NCBI RefSeq assembly: GCF_018449525.1
Contig: NZ_JAAVUS010000015.1
Span: 1-64,000 of the forward strand
From: Bradyrhizobium sp. dw_78
GTDB lineage: Bacteria; Pseudomonadota; Alphaproteobacteria; Rhizobiales; Xanthobacteraceae
Direction: 5' to 3'
DNA length: 64,000 nt
Shown: piece by piece, positions 26,056-34,833 of the stretch
How the letters are laid out: each line of letters opens with the position of its first letter
How positions within the stretch are numbered: the first letter of the stretch is position 1
The notes under the pieces: model-generated
Database searches by the model: none
What the model saw: only the letters and a program-made list of their open reading frames with translations
Told to the model about the DNA's origin: nothing
Translations under genes and position numbers: made by a program

Positions 26056-27732
26056 ATGGATAACGCGGCTGACAAGGCTGCCATCAACCTTCGCGGACGC
26101 GAAGCTCGATTCGGTTCGTTCCGCTTGCTGCCTTCCCGGCAGCAACTCTTGTGCGGTGACGAGGTCCTGCGGCTTGGCGGGCGCGCCTTCGACGTCCTCC
26201 GCGTTCTTGTCGAAAACGCGGGTGAAGTGGTCGAGAAGCAAGCGCTGATGACCAGCGCGTGGCCGAACACTTACGTCGAGGAGTGCAACCTGCGCACGGC
26301 CGTTGCCGCAGTGCGAAGGGTGCTCAACACCTGGGGATCGAAGGGCGACTATCTGGAGACGGTTCCTGGGCGCGGTTATCGCTTTATCGCACCCGTTTCG
26401 ATCATGGACGGCAAGCCACGACGCAGCCTGCCCTCGCCGTTATCACGTATCATAGGGCGAGACCACGCCGTCGGCGCACTTGCTGCTGAACTGCGCACGG
26501 GTCGGTTTCTTACCATTGTCGGAGCGGGTGGCATCGGAAAGACCACTGTTGCGGTCTCGGCAGCTCGGCTCGCAATCGAGCAACGGCAATTCTATTCTGC
26601 CAGCCTCGTCGACCTCGCCCATCTTCGGGATCCGAAGATGGTTCTCAGCGCCATACGATCCGGCCTTGGTTTCGCAACGACCGCCGGCGACGACCTGAGC
26701 GAGATCCGAGCACTTCTTGCTGACCGACGCCATCTCATTGTTCTCGATAGCTGCGAGCCATTCGTGGCCGAGGTCTCAGCGGCGGTGCGGGTAATCCTAT
26801 CGGGGGCCCCCTCCTCCGTCGTATTAGCGACGAGCCGTGAACCGCTCAGAGCAGCTGGCGAGCGGATTTGGCGCCTCGATCCACTGACTGTCCCGCCGCC
26901 ATACGCGGCGATCAACGCAAGAAGCGCGTTATCATATTCGGCCGTAGAGCTTTTTTGTGAGCGAGCCACCGCGAACAGCGCCAGCTTTCGCCTTACGGAC
27001 GACGCGGTGCGGCACGTTGCCGAGATCTGCCGCAAGCTGGACGGGCTACCACTCGCGATCGAGCTGGCGGCCGGACGGCTGGACACCCTCGAGGTGGCGG
27101 AGCTTGCAGCCGAATTGACCGACTATTTCCGGCTGCACATGCCTGGGAGGAATACAGGCTTACCAAGGCACCGCAGTCTCCAAACCACTCTCGATTGGAG
27201 TTACGAGACCCTGTCCGATGCGGAGAAGGTTCTCCTTCGACGGATGTCCGTTTTCTGCGGCGCATGCAGCTATGACGCACTTAAAGCGGTCGTGGGCGGT
27301 GACGGCCTGGATCCGCTGGCAATTCATTCGCTCATGGCAAGCCTCGCGGCGAAGTCACTAGCGATTGGGGCGGGTGAACTTAGCGCGAGCGGGCATCGTC
27401 TCCTCGATACCACGCGGGCTTACGCGCTCCAGCGACTCGAACAGAGCGGCGAAGCAGAGACGATCAAAGAACGACACGCCCGCTACTTCGAGCAGTTGGT
27501 CGCCGCGACAGCTGCGTCCGTCGGCGGGCGATCTACTGTCCAATGGAGTGCCTTTTGCGCGCAGACGATTGATCAGGTCCGGGTGGCATTGGATTGGGCC
27601 ACCGCTCGGCCGACAGCGGCTCACCTGGCCTGGCGCTTGGCCATCTCGGCGCTACCCATGTGGGCAACCCTAGGTCTTGGGGATGAATGCTTCGCTCAGA
27701 TCGCTCGGATCGGACCACTCCCCGCCAGCTGA
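26056..27732 (+). CDS. Winged-helix/NTPase (STAND-type) regulator, copy 2, truncated
   Basis: 558 residues, closely similar to copy 1. Winged helix at ~15-115 (GGRAFDVLRVLVENAGEVVE, VEECNLRTAVAAVRRVLN), then P-loop IVGAGGIGKTTVAVS, LIVLDSCEPFV and ATSREPLRAAGERIWRLD. After HARYFEQLVAATAAS the start of the helical-repeat region (QTIDQVRVALDWATARPTAAHLAWRL) is retained, but the protein stops soon after at LARIG-type sequence, well short of the family length. The two tandem copies could still bind DNA and ATP but lack most of the sensor repeats. Cognate signals are unknown. Confidence 0.8.
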   Translation: MDNAADKAAINLRGREARFGSFRLLPSRQQLLCGDEVLRLGGRAFDVLRVLVENAGEVVEKQALMTSAWPNTYVEECNLRTAVAAVRRVLNTWGSKGDYLETVPGRGYRFIAPVSIMDGKPRRSLPSPLSRIIGRDHAVGALAAELRTGRFLTIVGAGGIGKTTVAVSAARLAIEQRQFYSASLVDLAHLRDPKMVLSAIRSGLGFATTAGDDLSEIRALLADRRHLIVLDSCEPFVAEVSAAVRVILSGAPSSVVLATSREPLRAAGERIWRLDPLTVPPPYAAINARSALSYSAVELFCERATANSASFRLTDDAVRHVAEICRKLDGLPLAIELAAGRLDTLEVAELAAELTDYFRLHMPGRNTGLPRHRSLQTTLDWSYETLSDAEKVLLRRMSVFCGACSYDALKAVVGGDGLDPLAIHSLMASLAAKSLAIGAGELSASGHRLLDTTRAYALQRLEQSGEAETIKERHARYFEQLVAATAASVGGRSTVQWSAFCAQTIDQVRVALDWATARPTAAHLAWRLAISALPMWATLGLGDECFAQIARIGPLPAS

Positions 27733-27745
27733 GATCATTGTCTCG

Positions 27746-28429
27746 CTAACGTCCTATCCTCCTCAGGGTGATGTTGATCCGGCCGCTCGCCGCAAAGCCG
27801 TGCTCTTCGAGTAGCGGCGAGGTTCCCGGCCTGATGCCCTCGACCCCGTGGAAAATCAGCCGCGAGGGCCCGCCAAACCAGACCACGTCGCCACTCCGGA
27901 GCCGGAGGCGCCTGACAGGGTCTTTCCGGACCATCCCGCCAACGGAAAAGGTCGCCTCATCTCCTAAAGAAACCGAAACGACCGGGGCTTCCAGGCTCGA
28001 CTCCCCCTTGTCCTGGTGCAGGCCGAGACGGGCTCCGGCGTCATAGAAGTTGATGAGACACATGTTGGGCGGTTCGATCTCGCTCGTCACTCCTTGCCAC
28101 AGATCCAGAAACACCGTCGGAATCGGGGGCCAACGCTTACCTGTCACGGGGTGGACTGTTTGATAGCGGTAACCACCTTCGCGGTCAGTTACCCAACCAA
28201 AATCTCCCGCATTACTCATCCGCACACTGAGAGGGGCGCCGCTCTTAGGCATGCTCTGTTTGAACAAGGGCGCCTCGACCAATAGTTGCCGAACGTCGGC
28301 AACCAGCGCCCCCTGGGCCGTCTCATCGAAATAACCCGGCAGGTAGTGGAGACCCGCTGGGAATGGTTCAGGGTCGGTAAGCTCCAGTTCAACCTGCGGT
28401 TTGCGAGGGAGTCGAGGCATCGTCCTCAC
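27746..28429 (-). CDS. alkB: AlkB-type alpha-ketoglutarate-dependent dioxygenase
   Basis: 227 residues. The jelly-roll iron site is complete: His and Asp in LHQDKGE, the distal His in IFHGVEGI, and the 2-oxoglutarate Arg in RINITLRR. NFYDAGARLGLHQD and SVSLGDEATF are AlkB signatures. It repairs alkylated bases such as 1-methyladenine and 3-methylcytosine by oxidative demethylation. It is convergent with the NTPase gene. No Ada gene or adaptive-response operon is adjacent. Confidence 0.92.
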   Translation of the reverse strand: MRTMPRLPRKPQVELELTDPEPFPAGLHYLPGYFDETAQGALVADVRQLLVEAPLFKQSMPKSGAPLSVRMSNAGDFGWVTDREGGYRYQTVHPVTGKRWPPIPTVFLDLWQGVTSEIEPPNMCLINFYDAGARLGLHQDKGESSLEAPVVSVSLGDEATFSVGGMVRKDPVRRLRLRSGDVVWFGGPSRLIFHGVEGIRPGTSPLLEEHGFAASGRINITLRRIGR

Positions 28430-28570
28430 CTGTTCTCAAATGGGCCTGGGTAATTGCCATCTGGGATGTTGGAAATTCGTCCACCAGATCTTTTCACAAA
28501 AATACACAGCCGAGACCAACCGATCGAGTTTAACAGAGGGTAGACGCGTGGCAGAACTTAGGAGCCTCAG

Positions 28571-29596
28571 ATGCGAGCCGTCGGCCTTTTCGAACCCTCG
28601 CCGCTTAGTGCTGAGCAGACCCTGGCTGATCTCGAAATCCCGGCGCCCGAACCTGGCCCCCGCGATCTTAAGGTTGCGGTTCGTGCCGTGTCGATCAATC
28701 CCGCCGACTACTTCATGCGCAGGCAGTTCACGCCCACACCAGGCAAGCCCCGTGTGCTGGGCTACGATGCGTCGGGTGTGGTTGAGGCGGTCGGCTCTGA
28801 TATCTCGTTGTTCAAACCTGGCGACGAGGTCTTCTACGCGGGTGACATGACGCGAGCGGGATCAAACGCCGAACTCCAACTCGTGGATGAGAGGATTGTT
28901 GGTCCAAAGCCAAAGACCCTCTCCTTCCTCGAAGCCGCGGCAATGCCGCTGACATCGATCACGGCCTGGGAGCTACTTTTTGACAGGCTTGGCGTCGGCT
29001 ACGGCTCGGAGTCCACGCCGGGCGTGCTTTTGATAATCAACGGTGCCGGCGGCGTAGGCTCGATGCTCACCCAGCTGGCTCGGCAACTGACGGGCTTAAC
29101 CGTCGTCGCCACGGCCTCACGCCCCGAGACAATTGCTTGGTGCGAGGAGATGGGGGCCCACCACGTGATCAATCACCACGAGCCGCTTGACGAGGGGCTG
29201 AGAAGAATTGGCATCGAGCAAGCTGACTTCATCGCTGGGCTCACCGGTTCCGATCGACAGATGTCCGCGATTGTAAAGGTTATTGCTCCTCAAGGCAGAT
29301 TCGCCCTCATCGACAATCCTGACGTGCTCGATATCGCTCCATTCAAGCTGAAATGCGTCTCTGTGCATTGGGAGATGATGTTCACACGATCGATGTTCCA
29401 TACCCCTGACATGATCCAGCAACATCGTCTGTTGACCTCGGTCGCCGAACTGGTCGACGTCGGCGTGCTGCGGACGACGCTAATGACCAAACTCGGGCCG
29501 ATGTCGGCGGCGACCATCGCCCACGGCCACAGCCTCGCGGAAAGCGGGCGCTCGATCGGTAAAATCGTCCTCAGCGGCTTCCCCGTGACTCAGTAG
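28571..29596 (+). CDS. Zinc-type alcohol dehydrogenase/quinone oxidoreductase family protein
   Basis: 341 residues of the medium-chain dehydrogenase superfamily. N-terminal GroES-like fold (VRAVSINPADYFMRRQF, LGYDASGVVEAVG), then a Rossmann domain with GAGGVGSMLTQLAR. The catalytic zinc Cys/His ligands of true alcohol dehydrogenases are not evident, so an NADPH:quinone-type reductase is more likely. It is paralogous to the gene at 33.2-34.2 kb (shared DERIVG, AAAMPLTS, TAWELLFDR blocks). No partner is cotranscribed. Confidence 0.9.
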   Translation: MRAVGLFEPSPLSAEQTLADLEIPAPEPGPRDLKVAVRAVSINPADYFMRRQFTPTPGKPRVLGYDASGVVEAVGSDISLFKPGDEVFYAGDMTRAGSNAELQLVDERIVGPKPKTLSFLEAAAMPLTSITAWELLFDRLGVGYGSESTPGVLLIINGAGGVGSMLTQLARQLTGLTVVATASRPETIAWCEEMGAHHVINHHEPLDEGLRRIGIEQADFIAGLTGSDRQMSAIVKVIAPQGRFALIDNPDVLDIAPFKLKCVSVHWEMMFTRSMFHTPDMIQQHRLLTSVAELVDVGVLRTTLMTKLGPMSAATIAHGHSLAESGRSIGKIVLSGFPVTQ

Positions 29597-29741
29597 ATCG
29601 AGCCCTCCATGGGGGGGGGCGATAGCATTCGCTGCGACCAGCAGCGATCCCGAAGTCTGCCCCGGGGTATTCAACCGGCCGGCGATCTCCTCTTTCCTGC
29701 CGGACTGCATCTCAGTAACCCATCTCCAAGAGTGATACGCG

Positions 29742-30251
29742 ATGACCGTGGTAAAAGGGAATGAAAGCAGGTCTCCCGAACTGAAGACGCCCAGTGGACT
29801 TTCAGCAGATGCTGCGCGAGACGTGCCGGCTGCGCTGACCACGCTGCTCGCTGACGTATTTGCGCTTTATCTCAAGACCAAGAATTTCCATTGGCATATG
29901 TCGGGTGAGCATTTCCGGGATTATAACCTGCTTCTCGATGAGCAGGCCTCTGACATATTTGCCATGACAGACGACATCGCGGAGCGCTGCCGCAAATTGA
30001 GCGGCACGACGCTTCGCTCCATCGGCCACATCGGCCGCTTGCAACGGCTGGCGGATAACGATGCCGCTTTTGTCACCCCCAAGGACATGTTGGCCGAGTT
30101 GCGAGAAGATAACGAGCGGCTTGCGGCCTCAATGCGCGAGACCCATAGCTTGTGTGAAGATTGCGACGATGTGGCTACGGCGAGTCTGCTGGAAAACTGG
30201 ATTGATGAGGCGGAGCGCCGCGTGTGGTTTCTGTTCGAAACCTGCCGCTGA
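29742..30251 (+). CDS. dps: Dps-family DNA-protecting ferritin-like protein
   Basis: 169 residues. The ferroxidase segment KTKNFHWHMSGEHFRDYNLL and LDEQASDIFAMTDDIAER, shared between subunits of the dodecamer, is intact. It oxidises and stores iron and shields DNA in stationary phase and under peroxide. The N-terminal tail has Lys and Arg residues that could contact DNA. It stands alone between two quinone-oxidoreductase genes, matching an oxidative-stress theme. Confidence 0.93.
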   Translation: MTVVKGNESRSPELKTPSGLSADAARDVPAALTTLLADVFALYLKTKNFHWHMSGEHFRDYNLLLDEQASDIFAMTDDIAERCRKLSGTTLRSIGHIGRLQRLADNDAAFVTPKDMLAELREDNERLAASMRETHSLCEDCDDVATASLLENWIDEAERRVWFLFETCR

Positions 30252-30373
30252 CTAGCCGTATGGCGCGGGAAATGAACAGCCAATGGACGTGCATCGCAAG
30301 CTTGCTAACTTGTTGAGTTCGATCCTTCGAGAACGCTCCCGGTGGGGGTTGATCAGTTACAATTCAGCAGAGT

Positions 30374-30414
30374 GTCGGCTGTAGTGACGTCTTACAGATG
30401 TCACTACAGCCGAC
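30374..30414. promoter_or_regulatory. 41-bp inverted repeat upstream of the quinone oxidoreductase gene
   Basis: GTCGGCTGTAGTGAC (30374-30388) and GTCACTACAGCCGAC (30400-30414) are perfect 15-bp arms with an 11-bp spacer, ending 16 bp before the ATG at 30431. No poly-T follows, so it is more likely an operator, or an mRNA hairpin blocking the ribosome site, than a terminator. Confidence 0.7.
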
Positions 30415-30430
30415 CTTAAGGGAACGCAAA

Positions 30431-31432
30431 ATGAGTGACACTATGCTGGGGCTGCTGGTCGAGCGTCCCGACGGGCCTTTCCTATCCGTCAAGCTACCCA
30501 AGCCTGTGCCGCAAGCTGGCGAGGTGCTGGTCCGAGTGCATGTGAGTGGTGTGAACCCATTAGATACAAAGATCAGGGCGGCTGCAGCACCGCATGCTCG
30601 GCAACCACTGCCGGCCGTGCTGGGAATGGATCTCGCCGGCACGGTCGCAGCGATCGGTCCAGGCATCGCTCGGTTCGGTGTCGGGGATAAAGTCTATGCC
30701 ATGGCAACCGGCGTCGGGGGCGTGTCGGGCTCGCTCGCCGAATACGCGGTGGTTGATGCTGACCTGCTCGCCCATATGCCCGCCAACCTCGCGATGCGCG
30801 AAGCGGCGGCGCTCCCTCTGGTGTTAATCACGGCCTGGGAGGGCCTGGTCGACCGCGCCGATGTGCAACCTGGCCAGACCGTCGCGATTCTCGGGGCCGG
30901 CGGCGGAGTTGGGCACGTCGCTTCGCAGATTGCAGCGGCGCGTGGCGCCAAGGTCTTCGGCGTCGACAATGCGGCTAAAGGCGATCGCATCGCCAAGCTG
31001 GGGGCTATCCCGATCGACCGTGAATTACCTGTCCCGCAATATGTCGCGCAGTACGCCGAAGGGCGCGGATTCGATCTCGTTTACGACTGCGTGGGCGGCG
31101 CTTCGCTCGACGCGGCCTTCCAGGCGGTCGGCCGCTTCGGGCACGTCGTGAGTTGCCTGGGCTGGGGAACGCACGCCCTCGCACCATTGTCGTTCAAGGC
31201 GGCTTCCTACTCGGGGGTGTTTACCCTTCTTCCGCTCCTAACCGGCGAGGGCCGCGCTCGCCACGGCGACATCTTGCACGAAGCCGCGGCGATGATCGAG
31301 GCGGGCCGGCTTAAGCCCCTCCTCGATCAGACGCCGTTCGCCTTCAGCCCGGACGGCGTTGAGCAGGCGTATGACGCCGTAACCAGCCGTGCCGGTCGCG
31401 GTAAGGTGGTCGTTACTTTGGTGCCGGAGTGA
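30431..31432 (+). CDS. Quinone oxidoreductase-like zinc-type dehydrogenase
   Basis: 333 residues from the ATG at 30431, preceded by AAGGGA at a good distance; the upstream in-frame ATG at 30398 lies inside the inverted repeat and is rejected. GroES-like start (VLVRVHVSGVNPLDTKIR, LGMDLAGTVAAIGPG), NAD(P) loop GAGGGVGHVASQIAA and a C-terminal FSPDGVEQAYDAV helix. It belongs to the QOR-like medium-chain reductases that reduce quinones or enones with NADPH. Regulation through the adjacent 41-bp inverted repeat is likely. Confidence 0.9.
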   Translation: MSDTMLGLLVERPDGPFLSVKLPKPVPQAGEVLVRVHVSGVNPLDTKIRAAAAPHARQPLPAVLGMDLAGTVAAIGPGIARFGVGDKVYAMATGVGGVSGSLAEYAVVDADLLAHMPANLAMREAAALPLVLITAWEGLVDRADVQPGQTVAILGAGGGVGHVASQIAAARGAKVFGVDNAAKGDRIAKLGAIPIDRELPVPQYVAQYAEGRGFDLVYDCVGGASLDAAFQAVGRFGHVVSCLGWGTHALAPLSFKAASYSGVFTLLPLLTGEGRARHGDILHEAAAMIEAGRLKPLLDQTPFAFSPDGVEQAYDAVTSRAGRGKVVVTLVPE

Positions 31433-31476
31433 GCGGTGCTGTAATATCCTCCTCACCATGAAATTAGCCTGCGGTT

Positions 31477-32039
31477 TCAGCGCCCGTCGTGGAAACCCGT
31501 CCGTGCCGCGTTCTCCTCCCATGCAGCAAGATCGGCTTGGAGCAAATGGTGCGACTTCTTCAGCGAGGGCCTCGGAGAAACTTTCGACCGCAAACTTGCT
31601 CGCATTGTAAAGGCCGAAGCCCTGCCGACCGGTAATTCCACCGACGGACGAGAAATTGATGATCCGGCCACCTCGACGCTGACGCAGCGCTGGCGGCGCG
31701 GCGCGGGTGGTCTCGATAACGCCGAACAGGTTTGTTTCGAACATCGACCGATACTCCTCCGGCTCGGTTTCCTCAATGGCGCCGATCAAGCCGAAGCCCG
31801 CATTGTTGACGAAAATGTCCAGGCCTCCGAACGTTTCCGCTTTGGCGACGGCAGCTTCGGCATCGCCCGTGCGCGCAACGTCCAGCGGCGGCGCGTTCTG
31901 GGCAGTGCCTGACGAGGTCAGACATGGCGGCGACGTCGCGCGCGGTGGCGACGAGTTTATCGCCGCGGGCAAGAACGGCCTCTGCGAGTACGCGGCCGAA
32001 GCCGGTGGAGCAGCCGGTGATAAGCCAAGTCTTCATCAT
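31477..32039 (-). pseudogene. Short-chain dehydrogenase, frameshifted and truncated
   Basis: MMKTWLITGCSTGFGRVLAE at the ATG 32039 is an SDR Rossmann start. The sense moves to a second frame near 31920 (DVARTGDAEAAVAKAETFGG, IFVNNAGFGLIG, INFSSVGGITGRQGFGLYNASKFAVE with the YxxxK pair) and to a third near 31540 before stopping. The C-terminal third is missing. At least two indels have occurred, so the gene is dead. Confidence 0.82.
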
Positions 32040-32098
32040 TAGCTCGGACCTCGGTCTTTTGGCAGAGACGGTTCAGGCGTGATTGAGGCTACAGCGCT

Positions 32099-33188
32099 CT
32101 ACTCAAGAGGTAGGCGATATAATTGGATTGGCCAGACGACTTTGGAATTGACGCCGTGGAAAAGGGCCGCGCGATCGAGCTGCGGGACCGGCAGCCAGAT
32201 CGTGTGTTGCTCATCGATAAAAGGCGCATCGACCCAATGCAAATCGGGGGTCGGCGATAATGGTGGTGATTGTCCCGTCGGCACTGCGGCGTTTCAAGGC
32301 GCTCTCAGCGAGGTCGCTAAAGTACAGATCGCCGTTGGAATCCATGACTTCCCCGCCCATTGGCGGCAAATCGGCCCAGGGTTCAACCTTGCCGCTCAGC
32401 GCGTCGGCGGACAAAGTCGCGTCATCCAGGAAGCGCGTTTCGATCCTTGACCAAGGCCCCTCGAGCGGACCGAAATAGAACCAGCGACCGTCCGGCGAAA
32501 CCTCCATCGGATCACTGTTGACCTTCAAGGGGGTACCCTTTGGATCCATGACAGTCTCGCCGGCCACAATAATCGGACGACCGCCGGCCGTCGCGGCCGC
32601 ATGAGCGTCAAGGACCCGTCGAGCGGCACCCGTCTTCAGGTTGAGCACAATCAGACCAGGACGGCCCGCATCGGTGAAGTAGGCGTGGTCGCCGTGGAAG
32701 CGAATGTCGTCGACGTAGCTCCCTTTCCCGGCAACCTCTCGTCCAAGTGGATAGATACGCGACACCTTGTTCGTCGCTAGGTCAATGCGCACCGCCTTGG
32801 CTCCGCCCGGCAAAGGATCGCCGCCAAAAACGGGGGAGCCGGTATCGATCACCCAAAGGCCACCTTGTGTATCGCGGTGCAGGGCGTTGACGTTGACGAA
32901 TGCCCGGCGCGGGTCCGCACCTGTGCGCCAATCATTCCAGGCGGCGTCAGGATATGGGTGCGCGGCTCCGGCCTCGTCGATCCGGGCAACAGAGGGGCCC
33001 GTGGAACCAGTCCAGCGTGGTCCTGCCACGAAAATCCGGCCATGATCCACGGCAACGGCGTTCCAGATCATCGTGCGACTTTCTGCCGCCACTTCAAGCT
33101 GGGGCGAGGCTCCGAGTGCGGCGCTGGGCGACAGCGCGGCTACGAGTGCTGCCGCGGCGCGGGCTGACTTCGTGGCTTTCCCGCTCAT
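32099..33188 (-). pseudogene. Yellow/major royal jelly-like exported protein with a C-terminal frameshift
   Basis: The main frame (325 codons from ATG 33188) has a signal peptide (AAAALVAALSPSAALGA) and beta-propeller blocks: ALHRDTQGGLWVIDTG, VDDIRFHGDHAYFTDAG, MEVSPDGRWFYFGPLEGPW and MDSNGDLYFSDLAESALKRR. After ADPRF at about 32250 the sense continues in another frame to 32099 with HWVDAPFIDEQHTIWLPVPQ and LFHGVNSK, the expected last propeller blade. One indel, or a sequencing error, therefore splits an otherwise complete gene. A homologue lies at 39.5 kb. Family members include L-dopachrome tautomerase-related proteins; substrate unknown. Confidence 0.78.
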
Positions 33189-33191
33189 GTG

Positions 33192-34205
33192 TCAGAATCC
33201 CGACAGCACAATCTTGCCGATCGACTGCGCGCTTTCGATCATGGCATGTGCTTTCTGCAAATTGGCGGCGTTGATCTTACCAAAGTTCTCTTTGAAGGTG
33301 GTGCGTAGCACGCCCGCGTCCACCAAGTCGGCGACCTCGTCGAGGATGCGACCCTGTCGGCCGCTCGACGCTGGCTGGTAGAGGCTTCGGGTGAACATCG
33401 ATTCCCAATGTAGCGCGGCGCTCTTTCCCTTCAAGCGCGTGACGTCCGGAGGAGTCGCAGGGTCATCTATCAGCCCCAAATGGCCTTCTGGCGCGATCAG
33501 CTCGGCGATTTCGTCGAAGTGCTGTTCAGTATGAGTCAGGCCCATGATGTAGGCCACTCCTTGAGGAGCAAGCGGGCGTACCTGATCCACGAGCGGTTTG
33601 GTATGATCTACCACGTGGTGGGCGCCCATATTCCTCACCCAGTCATGAGTTTCAGGCCGCGATGCGGTAGCTATGACGGTCAAAGTTGTCAGTCGCCGCG
33701 CCAGTTGGATCGCCATCGAGCCTACGCCGCCGGCGCCGCCGACAATCAGTAGAAAGCCCGGCTCGCCGGATTTTCCGTAGGGCGCGGCGAAGCGATCGAA
33801 AAGCAGCTCCCAGGCCGTGAGGCTCGTTAGCGGCATCGCGGCCGCCGCGGCGAAGTCGAGCGAGGCTGGTTTTCGGCCCACGATCCGCTCGTCGACGACG
33901 TGTAATTCTGCGTTGGCGCCTTGGCGATTGATCGTGCCGGCATAGAACACCTCTTGGCCGATCTTGAAGCGCGAGGCACCAGTTCCGAGGCCATAAACGA
34001 CGCCGGCGACGTCCCAGCCGAGCACCTTGTCCTCGCCTTTTGGGTCGACCCGCTCACGAACCTTGACGTCGACCGGGTTAACCGAGATCGCCTTTACCTC
34101 GACCAGCAAATCTCGAGGGCCGGGCGCGGGTGCTTCCAGCTCGACGTCGATCAGGCTCTCCGAGTGATCGATTTTCTGTGATTGGCGGTAGGCGACGGCT
34201 TTCAT
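33192..34205 (-). CDS. Zinc-type alcohol dehydrogenase/quinone oxidoreductase family protein
   Basis: 337 residues, paralogous to the gene at 28.6 kb. GroES-like domain (VKAISVNPVDVKVRERVDP, LGWDVAGVVYGLG), nucleotide loop GGAGGVGSMAIQLARR, and MGAHHVVDHTKPL. It probably reduces quinones or unsaturated carbonyls with NADPH. The Yellow-like gene begins 3 bp after its stop on the same strand, so the two form an operon, and an aldo-keto reductase remnant precedes it. Structural zinc ligands are not evident. Confidence 0.9.
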   Translation of the reverse strand: MKAVAYRQSQKIDHSESLIDVELEAPAPGPRDLLVEVKAISVNPVDVKVRERVDPKGEDKVLGWDVAGVVYGLGTGASRFKIGQEVFYAGTINRQGANAELHVVDERIVGRKPASLDFAAAAAMPLTSLTAWELLFDRFAAPYGKSGEPGFLLIVGGAGGVGSMAIQLARRLTTLTVIATASRPETHDWVRNMGAHHVVDHTKPLVDQVRPLAPQGVAYIMGLTHTEQHFDEIAELIAPEGHLGLIDDPATPPDVTRLKGKSAALHWESMFTRSLYQPASSGRQGRILDEVADLVDAGVLRTTFKENFGKINAANLQKAHAMIESAQSIGKIVLSGF

Positions 34206-34364
34206 GCTCGATACTCCACGTATGCGGGACGGAAACCGCCTCGATTGAGAAAGAGAGACCTGAAGTGGTCTTGTCGTCCATCCGTGTCACGGTCGGTTTT
34301 CGAGAAACCACGGATGTTCACACGTTCGCTGGAGCTCTCAGCTCGGCACACCGGATCGGGCCCA

Positions 34365-34670
34365 TCAAACTGGAAACGGATTGCGTTCCTGGAACTGGGC
34401 CTGATGCCAGTAGGGATAGGATAGCGGGCGTTTGCTGGCCTCATCCAGGGCCGCGATCTGGTCGGGGTCACCTTCCAGCCCACCGCACCCAGGTTGATCT
34501 TGAGCTGCGCCTTGTTGCGCACCCCAATCACCACGGTCGATACGGTAGGCTGCTGCTGCAGCCAGTTCAGCGCTACCTGCGGCACGCTTTTGCTGGATTC
34601 CGCCACCACCGCATAGAGATACTCGTCCTCGATCTGCGAGCCCGCTTCTGCCCAATCCAGCCACATGCCT
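34365..34670 (-). pseudogene. Aldo/keto reductase, C-terminal remnant
   Basis: One frame reads VPQVALNWLQQQPTVSTVVI and GVRNKAQLKINLGAVGWKVTP, the nucleotide-binding C-terminus of aldo/keto reductases. After about 34475 a second frame supplies DQIAALDEASKRPLSYPYWH and FQERNPFPV, the normal C-terminal end. The catalytic barrel with Asp, Tyr, Lys and His is gone. So it is an N-truncated, once-frameshifted fragment. Confidence 0.78.
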
Positions 34671-34833
34671 CATGCTTTGAGTGTCCTGTTGATCACTGGC
34701 AATCTTAGCAGCTCGAGAAATCTCGGCGGATAGCGCTCTACGCAGATTCACAACTCACCACGGGACTCGTCAGCCGGGCTCGACCATCTTCCTGAGCTAC
34801 GGCCACATCGGCCCCAGTAGGGAAGACACCGGC

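Noticed and set aside
29611..29619. Run of nine G bases after the dehydrogenase gene at 28.6 kb
   Set aside because: A phase-variation tract was considered, but it lies outside genes and apparent promoters.
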